A stretch of 64,000 nucleotides of DNA. Origin: CAYTGM01 sp964437365. Its GTDB lineage: Bacteria; Sumerlaeota; Sumerlaeia; SLMS01. Each line of letters begins with the position of its first letter. Position 1 is the stretch's first letter. Position numbers and translations under genes: made by a program. The notes under the pieces were generated by a model. It saw only the letters and a list, made by a program, of their open reading frames with translations. It had not been told where the DNA came from and ran no database searches. Where the stretch lies: positions 1-64,000 of the forward strand of contig CAYTGM010000014.1 in the NCBI GenBank assembly GCA_964437365.1, written 5' to 3'. Shown one piece after another: positions 26,601 to 34,149 of the stretch.

Positions 26601-26726
26601 CAAACGTGGGTAAGGAAGGAGATACTGAGGGAATTGGCTTTCTGGAGATGCTATTTCATTTGCCGCAGAAATTAGTTCATCTCGGTATTCTATAACTCTT
26701 TTTAGTTTAATTTCATCTAAATACAA
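23694..26726 (-). CDS. DUF4132-like large protein
   Basis: 1010 residues, no signal peptide or membrane helix. The C-terminal third looks like the DUF4132 (MolR-type) family: LSDWQKRVIGKQVTQPFKQIFREIY, FANRGWDM, FYFDGISYFFGG, LIVSVAQTG and the ending DRILSQILSKILLLSNDEKIKDPIILEQI. The N-terminal two thirds are mostly helical, in the manner of HEAT-like repeats. The role of the family is unsettled; members occur beside AAA+/MoxR ATPases. Start is TTG at 26726, with GGAGG about 10 bases upstream and partly inside the partner gene's end, so the two are coupled. Codons are visibly AT-richer than in neighbouring genes, suggesting separate ancestry. Family assignment is by motif memory only. Confidence 0.68.
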   Translation of the reverse strand: MYLDEIKLKRVIEYRDELISAANEIASPESQFPQYLLPYPRLEWVFGLEHDGEKQDDCYQKLVELLGFSYKPELIDTALNFLFYSSAQIDEDIGSDLLGLDMGDFVESHEDLAHYNIKICIEYAKELFFSCLKDHLHYLCSDLSSTPPRCGSFSSVPVPAQCPSISSCLKYLNLLLKGSPFYKEMSASEALLRSDTFERQVIDFVKQILAPEFHGPLQEGNTESYYESTYHRLVSHPTNFNHYASGYDLKALLFTLYIYGQTDYELFRSLYKSHPCACSEFSIMPDSRNYEHGDSWDMKLRSEFEFQFSRYASDLFEEIKHSAEEPGNKEYILSHSTFGKIDHLVAGCRILSTYGNFEVARKNLGFSCSNHLENMFKVTEDLHYSNHQEMVDSLRGFDQALLLSILNKSLKAKEIVLKALDWQDLLPLLRYMENYPRPNEDSIHNYRDDIICNCADPKNGVITSRQLDHLVADIPEKRLKLFLKSMAEKGSEYREMCYLIESYCDFNRKKVLKAIDKRNQTAIKAYGLLPLPKDLDLKRNELLDRYNSLLEFKKGTKKYGAERKANETAAAEVALTNLAYRAGYTDHVQLEWEMESIISQNASENILLVDEYRVRLELKGLKLAFQTEKDGKTLKSVPAKLKKDQRFNQFKENSERIQNQIRRFRSTFEEMMRRQDMLETRELEKLLSIDACRYLLNSLVLQQTDEKDNRQTYGLIDLEKNKLIDKDENEYDLQGQFRICHPLDLLKEDILSDWQKRVIGKQVTQPFKQIFREIYIKTAAEIETFDHSRRFIGFEVASHVAAGIFANRGWDMNFNQENIPNKTFWNSNIRAFFYFDGISYFFGGSDNVVSGKIYFEDLSGEAIPLEVVPEHYFSETMRDCDLIVSVAQTGRISTGEPYHSQVFAENRLRIIESLMKTLKLRNIKFIDENIHIIGKLANYRISAKSGAVYIDPGKHVCIIEASEKIDHLYLPFANDDDRILSQILSKILLLSNDEKIKDPIILEQIEPHRK

Positions 26727-26729
26727 TAT

Positions 26730-27191
26730 TCAGCCTCCCTCCAGGGGTGATATACGGATAAAAAAGATGTCGGTAATCTTCGACGGGTCTAAAGTCTGAT
26801 TAAGATTTGTCAATTGCTCTGAACTTGAAAAGACAGCGAAAGCTCCATCGTCGAAAGCATTTATAGCTCTTACAACCTCATCTTCCAGATCTCCGGGGTC
26901 CATTATCCTTGGAGCTTTGGGAAAATGAACCTTTCCATCCTGGGACGAATCATGGATCTCCGTTTGGGTCATGAACCTTCTTTCCCAAATGGCAGAATTG
27001 TCTCGCCTGAACTTATCCAATCTTTCTATTTCTTCATTATACTGAATCTCTACAGTTTTTTCAATAAGATCACGAAGTGTAATCTCTTCAGAACCTAGAC
27101 TTAATTCGATTCTATTCTCTTCAGAGGCTATGACTGATCCTACAGACTTGAATGATACTGATATCTTTCTAATCATATTCGACAAACCCAA
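26730..27191 (-). CDS. Small partner protein of the DUF4132-like gene, unrecognised
   Basis: 153 residues, soluble. It begins with a beta-rich segment (KISVSFKSVGSVIASEENRIELSLGSEEITLRDLIEKTVEIQY), then a charged helix and a segment ending in VRAINAFDDGAFAVFSSSEQLTNLNQTLDPSKITDIFFIRISPLEGG. The N-terminal part resembles a ubiquitin-like or small beta-grasp layout, but this is a guess. Start is TTG with GAGGA close upstream; an ATG five codons in is an alternative. Its stop lies 3 bases before the TTG of the large gene. It shares the AT-rich codon use of that gene. Confidence 0.7.
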   Translation of the reverse strand: MGLSNMIRKISVSFKSVGSVIASEENRIELSLGSEEITLRDLIEKTVEIQYNEEIERLDKFRRDNSAIWERRFMTQTEIHDSSQDGKVHFPKAPRIMDPGDLEDEVVRAINAFDDGAFAVFSSSEQLTNLNQTLDPSKITDIFFIRISPLEGG

Positions 27192-27218
27192 ACATTCCTC
27201 ACTGTAAGATTAATTATA

Positions 27219-27293
27219 TTAATACCGCCGTGCGAGAAGTTGTTCCAGTTCAAGCTCGAGCTCTCCGCGGGACTTGCTCGCAAGGCTTGGTGG
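27219..27293. repeat. Direct repeat copy (intact 3' end of the AAA+ gene)
   Basis: Counterpart of 23482-23556, same orientation. Both copies begin exactly at the stop codon of the coding strand and carry the TAA stop. Together they bracket about 3.7 kb containing only the DUF4132-like pair. Confidence 0.85.
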
Positions 27294-29039
27294 AAGGAGC
27301 GACTTTCTTGAACACTCCATATATGCCTGCAATGTCTGGATACGACGCTGCTCGGCAATCTGGCCCGGCATCTGGTTTCCAATGACTTGAAGTATATCTT
27401 GAACATCAAGGTCGCCTTCCAGGTACTTTTCCGCTCTGAGTTCGCTTAGTAACTCATTGAAAGCAGCGGGGGAGAGGTCACTCGTCGCCTCCATCAAATC
27501 TCTTAATTCGTCCTCCGTGAATGCCGATGTCTTTACGCCTGCACGCTTGAGGATAAATTTCAGATACGCTTCGCGGTCTTTACCCTCTGGATCAAAAACA
27601 GGAAGGTGCAAACCTGCCCGACCAGAACGCTTCAGGTCGGGTGCCAGGTTATCAGGACGCGCCGTCAAAAGCAGCCAGACAATTCGACCCCGGTTTTTCG
27701 GTTCGCCCATCATGCGAATCAGGTTTCCGAAAAGACGCGCTTCAGTCGCATGTGTGTTACGGCCGGGTTTGGCAAACATCGTATCGGCTTCGTCTATAAA
27801 GATGATTACATTGCCGAGAGCCTCGAGCACGTTCCGGAGCTTCTCAAAGATGACATCCGTCTGTCCAAAATACATGCTTCGCAGATTCTTAAGGACAATA
27901 ACGAGTCGGTCGCATTCTGCAGCCCAGGCTTCAAAGATAAAGGTTTTTCCGACGCCGTTCGGTCCGGCCACCAGTATTCCTACGGGAGAAAGGGAAGGAT
28001 CGCGAGAGGCCATTAGTTTCTGTAATCGCGAGAGTTCCTCCTTCATGGCAGACGCGCCGATCACATCGTTCATCGTGTGCCCAGGGCGAACCACCTCGAT
28101 CTTGTCGCCGAGCTCACTCATCAGGAGTTTGTTCAAGCTTTGGAGAATGTCATTCTCATCGAGTTCGCCGTCCTTGTGCTTCGCCTGAAGAAACAGGTTT
28201 TGAAGTGTAAGATAGGTCATCCCTGCAGTCAGGTTGGCGAGTTCTTTCTGTGAACGACGGAGTTTAATCTCCCGACCAGTCTGCTTGTGCATCCAGTGGA
28301 TAAAGTCCTTACGGTCTTTCTCTTCAGGAAGCGGTATATTCACGAGTGTGAGGTGGGGAAGTTGTCGCACCGTTTCATGAACCGAGGAAACTGTTGGCGC
28401 GATGAGGATCACCTGTTCCATGGAACTCAGAAACTCAGGGTCGTTGAACCACTCACGGAGTAGAGTGAGTTTTTGTCTATCTACATCAGACATTTGCGCC
28501 GTTGGAGCTGCCGGCAGTAGCATCTCGGCATGCTTAATAATGATGGAGAGCCCTTTCCCAACAGCCTCTTCCCGTCTCATCCGACATAATTTACAGAGTT
28601 CTTCGAGAAAGCGGAGCGTTAAGAAACTATAGACTTGTGATTCTGCAATGTACCGATCAAAGCGAAGTGCACGCTTCTCCTGGTCCTTCTTGTTGGTCAG
28701 AAGTCCAGCGGCGTCACCCTTCATGTAGAATTCACGGAGCTCATTGTAGGCTTCGTTACTGGAAAAAGAAATACCTCGAGCGATATTGAAGGTGATGACA
28801 AAGCGACCACGATGTTCAAGCCGGGTAGATATATACTGTTCAAGATAGCAATATCGATCAGGGGCGTATTGGTCTTTGTAAGAGGTAACGATACCTCGTC
28901 CGTCTATAAGATCATCTACATTTCCTGAAAGGAAAAACTGATTGGACTGTTGAGAAATAAACCGGTCGGCCATCTCTTTGAAGAAAGGGGGAAGTTTCTC
29001 ATCGGGGAGTTCTTGAAAGTCTTCCTTGGACTTCGCCAT
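27219..29039 (-). CDS. AAA+ ATPase of a PspA/ABC-transporter operon
   Basis: 606 residues. The C-terminal half is a classic AAA module: Walker A GPNGVGKT (about 359-366), Walker B VIIFIDEAD (about 411-419), sensor region LLLTARPDNLAPDLKRSGRAGLHL, then a helical lid. The N-terminal 300 residues look like a degenerate first AAA-type domain without Walker motifs, as in Ycf46-like ATPases. It probably remodels a protein partner; next to PspA, which belongs to the ESCRT-III superfamily, a Vps4-like disassembly role is an attractive inference. AAGGT precedes the ATG. The last 75 bases are partly duplicated at 23482-23556. Confidence 0.87.
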   Translation of the reverse strand: MAKSKEDFQELPDEKLPPFFKEMADRFISQQSNQFFLSGNVDDLIDGRGIVTSYKDQYAPDRYCYLEQYISTRLEHRGRFVITFNIARGISFSSNEAYNELREFYMKGDAAGLLTNKKDQEKRALRFDRYIAESQVYSFLTLRFLEELCKLCRMRREEAVGKGLSIIIKHAEMLLPAAPTAQMSDVDRQKLTLLREWFNDPEFLSSMEQVILIAPTVSSVHETVRQLPHLTLVNIPLPEEKDRKDFIHWMHKQTGREIKLRRSQKELANLTAGMTYLTLQNLFLQAKHKDGELDENDILQSLNKLLMSELGDKIEVVRPGHTMNDVIGASAMKEELSRLQKLMASRDPSLSPVGILVAGPNGVGKTFIFEAWAAECDRLVIVLKNLRSMYFGQTDVIFEKLRNVLEALGNVIIFIDEADTMFAKPGRNTHATEARLFGNLIRMMGEPKNRGRIVWLLLTARPDNLAPDLKRSGRAGLHLPVFDPEGKDREAYLKFILKRAGVKTSAFTEDELRDLMEATSDLSPAAFNELLSELRAEKYLEGDLDVQDILQVIGNQMPGQIAEQRRIQTLQAYMECSRKSLLPPSLASKSRGELELELEQLLARRY

Positions 29040-29050
29040 GACGTTACCTT

Positions 29051-29941
29051 TCAGGTGATTGCGTGGGGATGTGTGAGTTTAAAGCTGGATCTCGGCTGGT
29101 GCTTATCTGTATGGAACCCAAGCTCGAGGATTTCTTCTTTCATTTCGAGGAGCCGTGCGTCTGTTTTCAGATCTTCTTTCGGAACCTTCGGCGGTGCAAT
29201 GTCGGCGACAATTGCAGACCCCTCTTCATCTTCACTCTTTTCGTAATACTGTGAAAGAACAAAGACACGACTGGCCAGATAGATCGCTTCATCCAGATCA
29301 TGCGTCACAAAGAAGATACAACACTTTTCCAAAGCATGTATTTCCAGAAGCCAGTCTTGCAAAGTGTCTCGTGTACCAGGATCAAGGGCGCCAAAGGGTT
29401 CATCCATCAGAAGAATACGTGGTCGCATGATGAGCGCCTGGGCTATGGCAACGCGTTGCTGCTGGCCACCCGAAAGCTGATATGGATATTTATAGGCGTG
29501 CTCTGATAGACCAACTTTCTCAAGATACTCGAGGCCGATCTTCTGAAACTTCTGATGCTGTTTGCGAAAACCAGGGTACCAGATCCACTTCATGAGAAAG
29601 TTGACTTCTTCCAGTTCGAGCCCAAAAATGACATTGTCGAGGACAGTCATATTCGGGAAGAGGGAATAGCGCTGATAGACAATACCGCGATCACGGTTTG
29701 GCTCGCCGGAAGGTTTTCCAAAGATCTTCAGTCTTCCATCTTTCGGTTGTTCGGCACCAAGGATGAGCCGGAGAAGGGTAGACTTCCCGCAACCACTCGG
29801 CCCAACAACAGAACAGAATTCACCGTCTGCGATATTGAATGTGAGACCATTAAGGATGGTTCTCATGCGTCCGATTTTGCTGTCCATGTAGCGTTGATAG
29901 ACGTCTGTGCCCTCAACGACCCATGTTGGAGTGTCAGTCAT
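29051..29941 (-). CDS. ABC transporter ATP-binding protein (taurine/nitrate type)
   Basis: About 296 residues with all ABC motifs: Walker A GPSGCGKST, Q-loop, signature LSGGQQQRVAIAQAL, Walker B ILLMDEPFGALD, and the H-loop in FFVTHDLDEAIYLASRV. It belongs to the SsuB/TauB/NrtD branch. The start is the ATG at 29941, which overlaps the permease stop (TAATG) and has GGAGGTGA at 29946-29953; an ATG six codons earlier has no ribosome site. The C-terminal 40 residues after the ABC domain are acidic and unlike TauB. It energises the permease encoded upstream. Confidence 0.92.
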   Translation of the reverse strand: MTDTPTWVVEGTDVYQRYMDSKIGRMRTILNGLTFNIADGEFCSVVGPSGCGKSTLLRLILGAEQPKDGRLKIFGKPSGEPNRDRGIVYQRYSLFPNMTVLDNVIFGLELEEVNFLMKWIWYPGFRKQHQKFQKIGLEYLEKVGLSEHAYKYPYQLSGGQQQRVAIAQALIMRPRILLMDEPFGALDPGTRDTLQDWLLEIHALEKCCIFFVTHDLDEAIYLASRVFVLSQYYEKSEDEEGSAIVADIAPPKVPKEDLKTDARLLEMKEEILELGFHTDKHQPRSSFKLTHPHAIT

Positions 29942-30885
29942 TATTTCACCTCCGCCCATTTGTAGCGCCAGGATATCCAGGAGCGAAGGATGCCATCCAT
30001 AACCACACCTAAGAGCATAATCCAGATCACGTATATCAGAATAATATTCATTCCAAGCTGTCGCTGAACAACGAAGATGCGATAGCCAAGTCCTGCGTCA
30101 GCAGCAATTGCTTCTGCGGCAATAAGAAAGACCCAGGCAGGGCCAAGGACGAGACGGATACTGTTCAAGGCATGGGGCCAGACATTTGCCGTGATGACCT
30201 TGAAGACGATCTCCATGGTGGAAGCACCAAGTGTGTAGGCTTTGATAATGAGCTCTCGAGGTATTTCGCGAGCGCGCAGAATGATATCAAGGGTCATCGT
30301 TGGCGCTATACCTAAAGCGATGATGGTAACCTTTGATGTTTCTCCAACACCCTGAAGAATAAAGATAATAGGAAGAATAGCGAGGGGAGGAATCTTGGCA
30401 AGTGCTGTCACAATGTAATAAAATGTGCTGTCCACCGGTGTGAAAGCTCCCATGGCGATGCCAAGGACAAGTGCAATCGCCACCCCGATCACCATCCCTT
30501 TCACGAGGCGACCGAGACTCGCAATCGTATCCTTCACAAAACGTCGTTCTGTCGAGGGTACCTTGACAGTTTCACCCGTCTGAAGTGGACCATCCTCTGC
30601 CTTGATCTTATCAGAAAACTCAGACGAGCCAGCAATCTTCTGCGCGATCGACTCACGCGTATCGCCTTCCTGAACTTCGTAATCCACATAGGTTTCTATA
30701 CGCAGTTTCCACGAGTCTTCCCAGCCTTGCTGGAACTGCTCGAGGTTGGGCATCAGTTTGTCACGTGGGTTCTCTTCGTGTCGTTTATGCGAGAAGTAAG
30801 CATAGACAACAACGATGAGAATAAATGGAAGAATGCCCAGGAGCACACGGAGTGACCTGGGCATTTGTGATCGGATTTTGAACAT
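29941..30885 (-). CDS. ABC transporter permease (taurine/nitrate type) with LysM-like periplasmic insert
   Basis: 314 residues. One N-terminal transmembrane helix (about 13-31) is followed by some 85 periplasmic residues, then the BPD_transp_1 core of about five helices (VKGMVIGVAIALVLGIAMGAF onward) with the EAA loop REIPRELIIKAYTLGASTMEI. Within the periplasmic part, VDYEVQEGDTRESIAQKIAG to LQTGETVKVP (about 67-110) has the pattern of a LysM domain (EGDTxxSIA, LxxGxxVxVP), which in other proteins binds peptidoglycan. TauC-type permeases do not normally have this. The substrate is not predictable. Confidence 0.87.
   Translation of the reverse strand: MFKIRSQMPRSLRVLLGILPFILIVVVYAYFSHKRHEENPRDKLMPNLEQFQQGWEDSWKLRIETYVDYEVQEGDTRESIAQKIAGSSEFSDKIKAEDGPLQTGETVKVPSTERRFVKDTIASLGRLVKGMVIGVAIALVLGIAMGAFTPVDSTFYYIVTALAKIPPLAILPIIFILQGVGETSKVTIIALGIAPTMTLDIILRAREIPRELIIKAYTLGASTMEIVFKVITANVWPHALNSIRLVLGPAWVFLIAAEAIAADAGLGYRIFVVQRQLGMNIILIYVIWIMLLGVVMDGILRSWISWRYKWAEVK
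29946..29953 (-). promoter_or_regulatory. Consensus Shine-Dalgarno of the ABC ATPase gene
   Basis: The minus strand reads GGAGGTGA, fully complementary to the 16S 3' end, 4 bases before the ATG at 29941. It lies inside the end of the permease gene and settles the ATPase start. Confidence 0.8.
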
Positions 30886-30910
30886 ACAGTCCCGCTTTAC
30901 TGTGTTGACG

Positions 30911-32011
30911 TTAGTTTGAAGGTCGAGACGTTGGACGTGAAGTTGGACGTGAGGAAGCTTCAGGTTTCTGGGGGGCTTTCGTCATTCCTCCAGAGCTACT
31001 GCTTGCCGCTTTCTCCATGTAAGTGGAATCGAAAGAAAGAAGTGCGTCTGATCCCGCGGTAAAGCCAACTTCGAAATCAGAATCTGTGATCAGTTCCTGC
31101 TCATAAGAGAATTCTTTGATTTTGTCCATCGTTTTGGGCAGGTCTGCTGACTTGAAGAACTCGACACCCTTCTTTGCATCTGTATAGAGGATCGTTCCGC
31201 CAAGCATCTTTTCAAATTCCTTGGTGGTTGCACCAGCACCCTCAGCCATGATGGCAATTGCATCAGCGCGTGTATCAGGGTTTGAAATCATCTCCATTGC
31301 GTCGTACCATGCCATGGTAACTGCTTCAACCACTTTAGGGTTAGACTTTACAACCTCGGAGTTAAAGACAAGGAGGTCGATGATTTCACCAGGAATGTCT
31401 GTACTGTTGAAGATGACTTCACCCTTACCGGATTCCTGAGCAATAAACAGGTGAGGGTTCCAGGTGGCTACCGCTTCAACACTTTCATCTGTGAGAAAGG
31501 CTTTTCCTGCATCATCACCGGGAATATTGACGATTTCCACATCGCCTTCGGTGATGGCATTCGCATCAAGTGCACGAGTCAGGAGATAATGGCTGACAGA
31601 GTACTGTTCGAGAAGAACCTTCTTCCCTTTCAAGTCTTCGACAGTCATCCCTTTGCGAACAAGAAGACCATCACCTCCGTTGCTGACATCGTTAACAATC
31701 ACGGCCACGGTTCCGACGCCACTCGTGGCAGGTTGCAAAGCTTCCATGGAAGTCATCGCGCAGGCGTCGACTTTCTCAGCGGCGAACGCCTGGACAGAGT
31801 CCATATATCCTTTAAATTCGACAAGTTCAACTTCGACACCGTATTCTTGTGCCCGAGCATCCAGAAAGCCTTCCTGCTGCATGATCTTGAATGGCATCCA
31901 ACCGGTCCAGACAGACCAGGCAACTTTCACAGGCTCTGCGTGAAGCGTAACGGTTGCAAAAGTCAGGAACGTTGCTGCGAGTCCAATCAATGATAGACGT
32001 TGTCTCTTCAT
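30911..32011 (-). CDS. ABC transporter substrate-binding protein (TauA/SsuA/NrtA-like)
   Basis: 366 residues with a Sec signal peptide (VTLHAEP, cleavage near residue 25). The mature protein starts VKVAWSVWTGWMPFKIMQQEGFLD and contains a DACAMTSMEALQP binding-site segment and DLKGKKVLLEQYSVSHYLL, as in NMT1/TauA-like binding proteins for sulfonates, nitrate or related small molecules. The C-terminus ends in a short repeat, RPTSRPTSRPSN, of unknown role. GGAG lies just upstream of the ATG. It is in one unit with PspA upstream and permease, ATPase and AAA+ genes downstream. Confidence 0.88.
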   Translation of the reverse strand: MKRQRLSLIGLAATFLTFATVTLHAEPVKVAWSVWTGWMPFKIMQQEGFLDARAQEYGVEVELVEFKGYMDSVQAFAAEKVDACAMTSMEALQPATSGVGTVAVIVNDVSNGGDGLLVRKGMTVEDLKGKKVLLEQYSVSHYLLTRALDANAITEGDVEIVNIPGDDAGKAFLTDESVEAVATWNPHLFIAQESGKGEVIFNSTDIPGEIIDLLVFNSEVVKSNPKVVEAVTMAWYDAMEMISNPDTRADAIAIMAEGAGATTKEFEKMLGGTILYTDAKKGVEFFKSADLPKTMDKIKEFSYEQELITDSDFEVGFTAGSDALLSFDSTYMEKAASSSSGGMTKAPQKPEASSRPTSRPTSRPSN

Positions 32012-32059
32012 GTACTTCTCCTCATTTTTAAGTATATAGGTTTGTGTTAAGCTGCTGTG

Positions 32060-32833
32060 TTACATGGAACGTTCGATTTCTGGTCCAGCACCGCCCCCGC
32101 GCTCTTTGTCTTTCAATTCTGAGTCGGTAAGCATCTGGTTGAATTCATCCATGGCAGTCGTGTTCATACCAGCAGCCATGATTTCAGCTTCAATATTGTT
32201 GGTGTCGGTTCCCGCCAATTCGTCTGAAAGTGTGGCTTTTGCTTTCATACGCTGACGTTGTTTCTCGATCGCCTGTAGATTCTGATCGTTAAGGGTCGTG
32301 GACAGGTTTGAGAGGCGATCATTGAGATCGACAATCTGCTTGCTGGAAACGATATCAGCGATGGCTTGAGCTTCCTGCTGATCGAGTCCGGAAATATTGG
32401 TCTGCATTTCCTGAAGCTTGAGTTTATAGCGATCTACCTGACGCTCCATATCGGTAACTTCAGCATTCAATGTTTGAAGCCGGACTTCGATTTCCGATGA
32501 ACGCGTGTGAGCTGCTTGAAAGGCCTGCTGGTACTTGTCCTCGCGTGTTTGCTTGAACTTTTCAACGGCTCCGCGCTTCTTTACTTCGATCGACTGAAGT
32601 TCCTTTTCAAGCTCACTGATCTCATTTCGCTTCTGCTCCATGACCATCAAGAGCTGGGAAACGGCATCTCTCACTTCATGGTATTGTTTGGTCCATTGAT
32701 CTCGCGTTTCCCGAAAGGCTGCTTTGATGCCCGCAGGAGTGGACACTAGAGCGTCTGTTCCTTCGTCGACTTTGCTGGAGAGTAACCCCCCAAGAGTCGT
32801 TACGAATCGAATGACAGAATTGAAGATGCCCAT
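32060..32833 (-). CDS. pspA: PspA/IM30 family envelope-stress protein
   Basis: 257 residues, almost entirely coiled coil (about 30-200: WTKQYHEVRDAVSQLLMVMEQKRNEI to DMERQVDRYKLKLQEM), preceded by a short amphipathic start (MGIFNSVIRFVTTLGGLL), as in PspA/Vipp1. These proteins belong to the ESCRT-III superfamily, polymerise on the inner membrane and protect it under stress. The tail is acidic with a GGGAG patch and no Vipp1 helix is evident. It is the first gene of the minus-strand operon; no pspF, pspB or pspC is near, so control is likely different from the enterobacterial Psp system. GGAG precedes the ATG. Confidence 0.88.
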   Translation of the reverse strand: MGIFNSVIRFVTTLGGLLSSKVDEGTDALVSTPAGIKAAFRETRDQWTKQYHEVRDAVSQLLMVMEQKRNEISELEKELQSIEVKKRGAVEKFKQTREDKYQQAFQAAHTRSSEIEVRLQTLNAEVTDMERQVDRYKLKLQEMQTNISGLDQQEAQAIADIVSSKQIVDLNDRLSNLSTTLNDQNLQAIEKQRQRMKAKATLSDELAGTDTNNIEAEIMAAGMNTTAMDEFNQMLTDSELKDKERGGGAGPEIERSM

Positions 32834-33020
32834 AGGTATTTACTCCAGGAATGATGAAAAATCTAAACGGTGTTCTTGAAAACACTAGATTTCATGGTGT
32901 CAGCGTCAAGTGAACTTGTTTTCTGCATGATCGCACTTGCCTTAAGATCGTCGTGAATATTACCTGATAGGGCCTCATTTATTCAATTTTCTCATTCATT
33001 GACGTTTTTTCGGAGAAATT

Positions 33021-34049
33021 ATGACCACCAACATTGAGAACTATGCTGACGATCTTGAAAAATCAAACGATCGAGCCGGCAAAACCTACGAGTTTGACCT
33101 CAAATCAGACCCCTCGAAAGTACACGAGTATTTCTTTCAGGAGTCTGAAGAAGGACTGATCCTCTTCGTGATTTTCTATACGCTGGCTTGCAGGTGGAAT
33201 CTCTGCACTGGTTGTAATCTTCCATCCGTCTCCTCATCGAGGCATATTGGGTATCGTGATCTGATGAAGCAGGTTGATGGACTCTTTGCGGATCCTGAAA
33301 TCAAAAAGCGGTTACCGGAAATCAAGAAGTGCATCTTCTCGAACAACGGTTCAATGCTCGATGAGGAAACCTTTAGTTCAACAGCTCTTGTTTACCTGCT
33401 TGCCCTATGCAATATGCACCTTCCCGAGCTTCGCACCGTTACACTGGAAACGAGAATTGAATATGTCGACCTTGAAGAGCTTGAGTTTCTTTCGCGAGTT
33501 TTAAAAGAAGGCGATCAACATCCTGACCTGGAACTGGCGATCGGATTTGAGGCTTTCGATGATGAAATCAGAAACAAACACTTTCTCAAGGGGATGACGC
33601 TCAACCGTTTTGAAGAATTTGTTGAGAAAGTAGCACCCTATAAGTTTCACCTCAAAAGCTACTTCATGCAGAAACCCGTGACAGAGATCAGCGACGAAGA
33701 AGCCTATGAAGATATATGCAAAGCTATCGATTACCTCTCTTCCATCGCGGACAAGTATCAGGTAGAGATGAATATGCACCTGAATCCAACTTATGCTGCA
33801 AGAGGGACGAAGCTGGCTGCTGATTTTGTGGCAGGAAAGTATACGCCCCCAACCTTGAGAGATACCGCGCGCGCTGTGTTGCACTCAGAAGGAAAATCTA
33901 TTACTGTTTTCGTTGGTCTTTCAGACGAAGGGCTCGCCATCAACGGAGGTTCATTTCTCTCCCATGATGAGCCAGAGTACCTTAAGGCTCTGGAGAACTA
34001 CAATGAAACGGGGAACTATACAGATCTTAAGAAGTTACTCTCGAATTAA
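33021..34049 (+). CDS. Radical SAM-like protein with CX4CX2C cluster motif
   Basis: 342 residues. YTLACRWNLCTGCNLPSVSS (about 54-73) contains CRWNLCTGC, a CX4CX2C arrangement with the Trp seen in RaSEA/Elp3-related radical SAM proteins (CSWDRCLMC) rather than the usual CX3CX2C. CIFSNNGSMLDEETF and ELRTVTLETRIEYVDLEELEFL look like the following beta/alpha units, including the ETR/E segment common in this branch. It likely binds a 4Fe-4S cluster and SAM; the substrate is unknown. It diverges from pspA and has GGAGAAATT before its ATG. It may be unrelated functionally to its neighbours. Confidence 0.65.
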   Translation: MTTNIENYADDLEKSNDRAGKTYEFDLKSDPSKVHEYFFQESEEGLILFVIFYTLACRWNLCTGCNLPSVSSSRHIGYRDLMKQVDGLFADPEIKKRLPEIKKCIFSNNGSMLDEETFSSTALVYLLALCNMHLPELRTVTLETRIEYVDLEELEFLSRVLKEGDQHPDLELAIGFEAFDDEIRNKHFLKGMTLNRFEEFVEKVAPYKFHLKSYFMQKPVTEISDEEAYEDICKAIDYLSSIADKYQVEMNMHLNPTYAARGTKLAADFVAGKYTPPTLRDTARAVLHSEGKSITVFVGLSDEGLAINGGSFLSHDEPEYLKALENYNETGNYTDLKKLLSN

Positions 34050-34149
34050 CCCGTACCAGATCTGGAAGCAAAAAAACGGAGACCTTGACGTAGGCGACCT
34101 GTTTGATAGCTAATGGTGGAGTAGAAGCATCACTACCCGGGGGTATCCT

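Noticed and set aside
27457..28188. 243-codon open frame on the plus strand
   Set aside because: Fully antisense to the conserved AAA+ domain and Arg/Ser-rich in the way typical of antisense frames.
31451..31993. 180-codon open frame on the plus strand
   Set aside because: Antisense to the substrate-binding protein gene, whose signal peptide and family motifs are clear.
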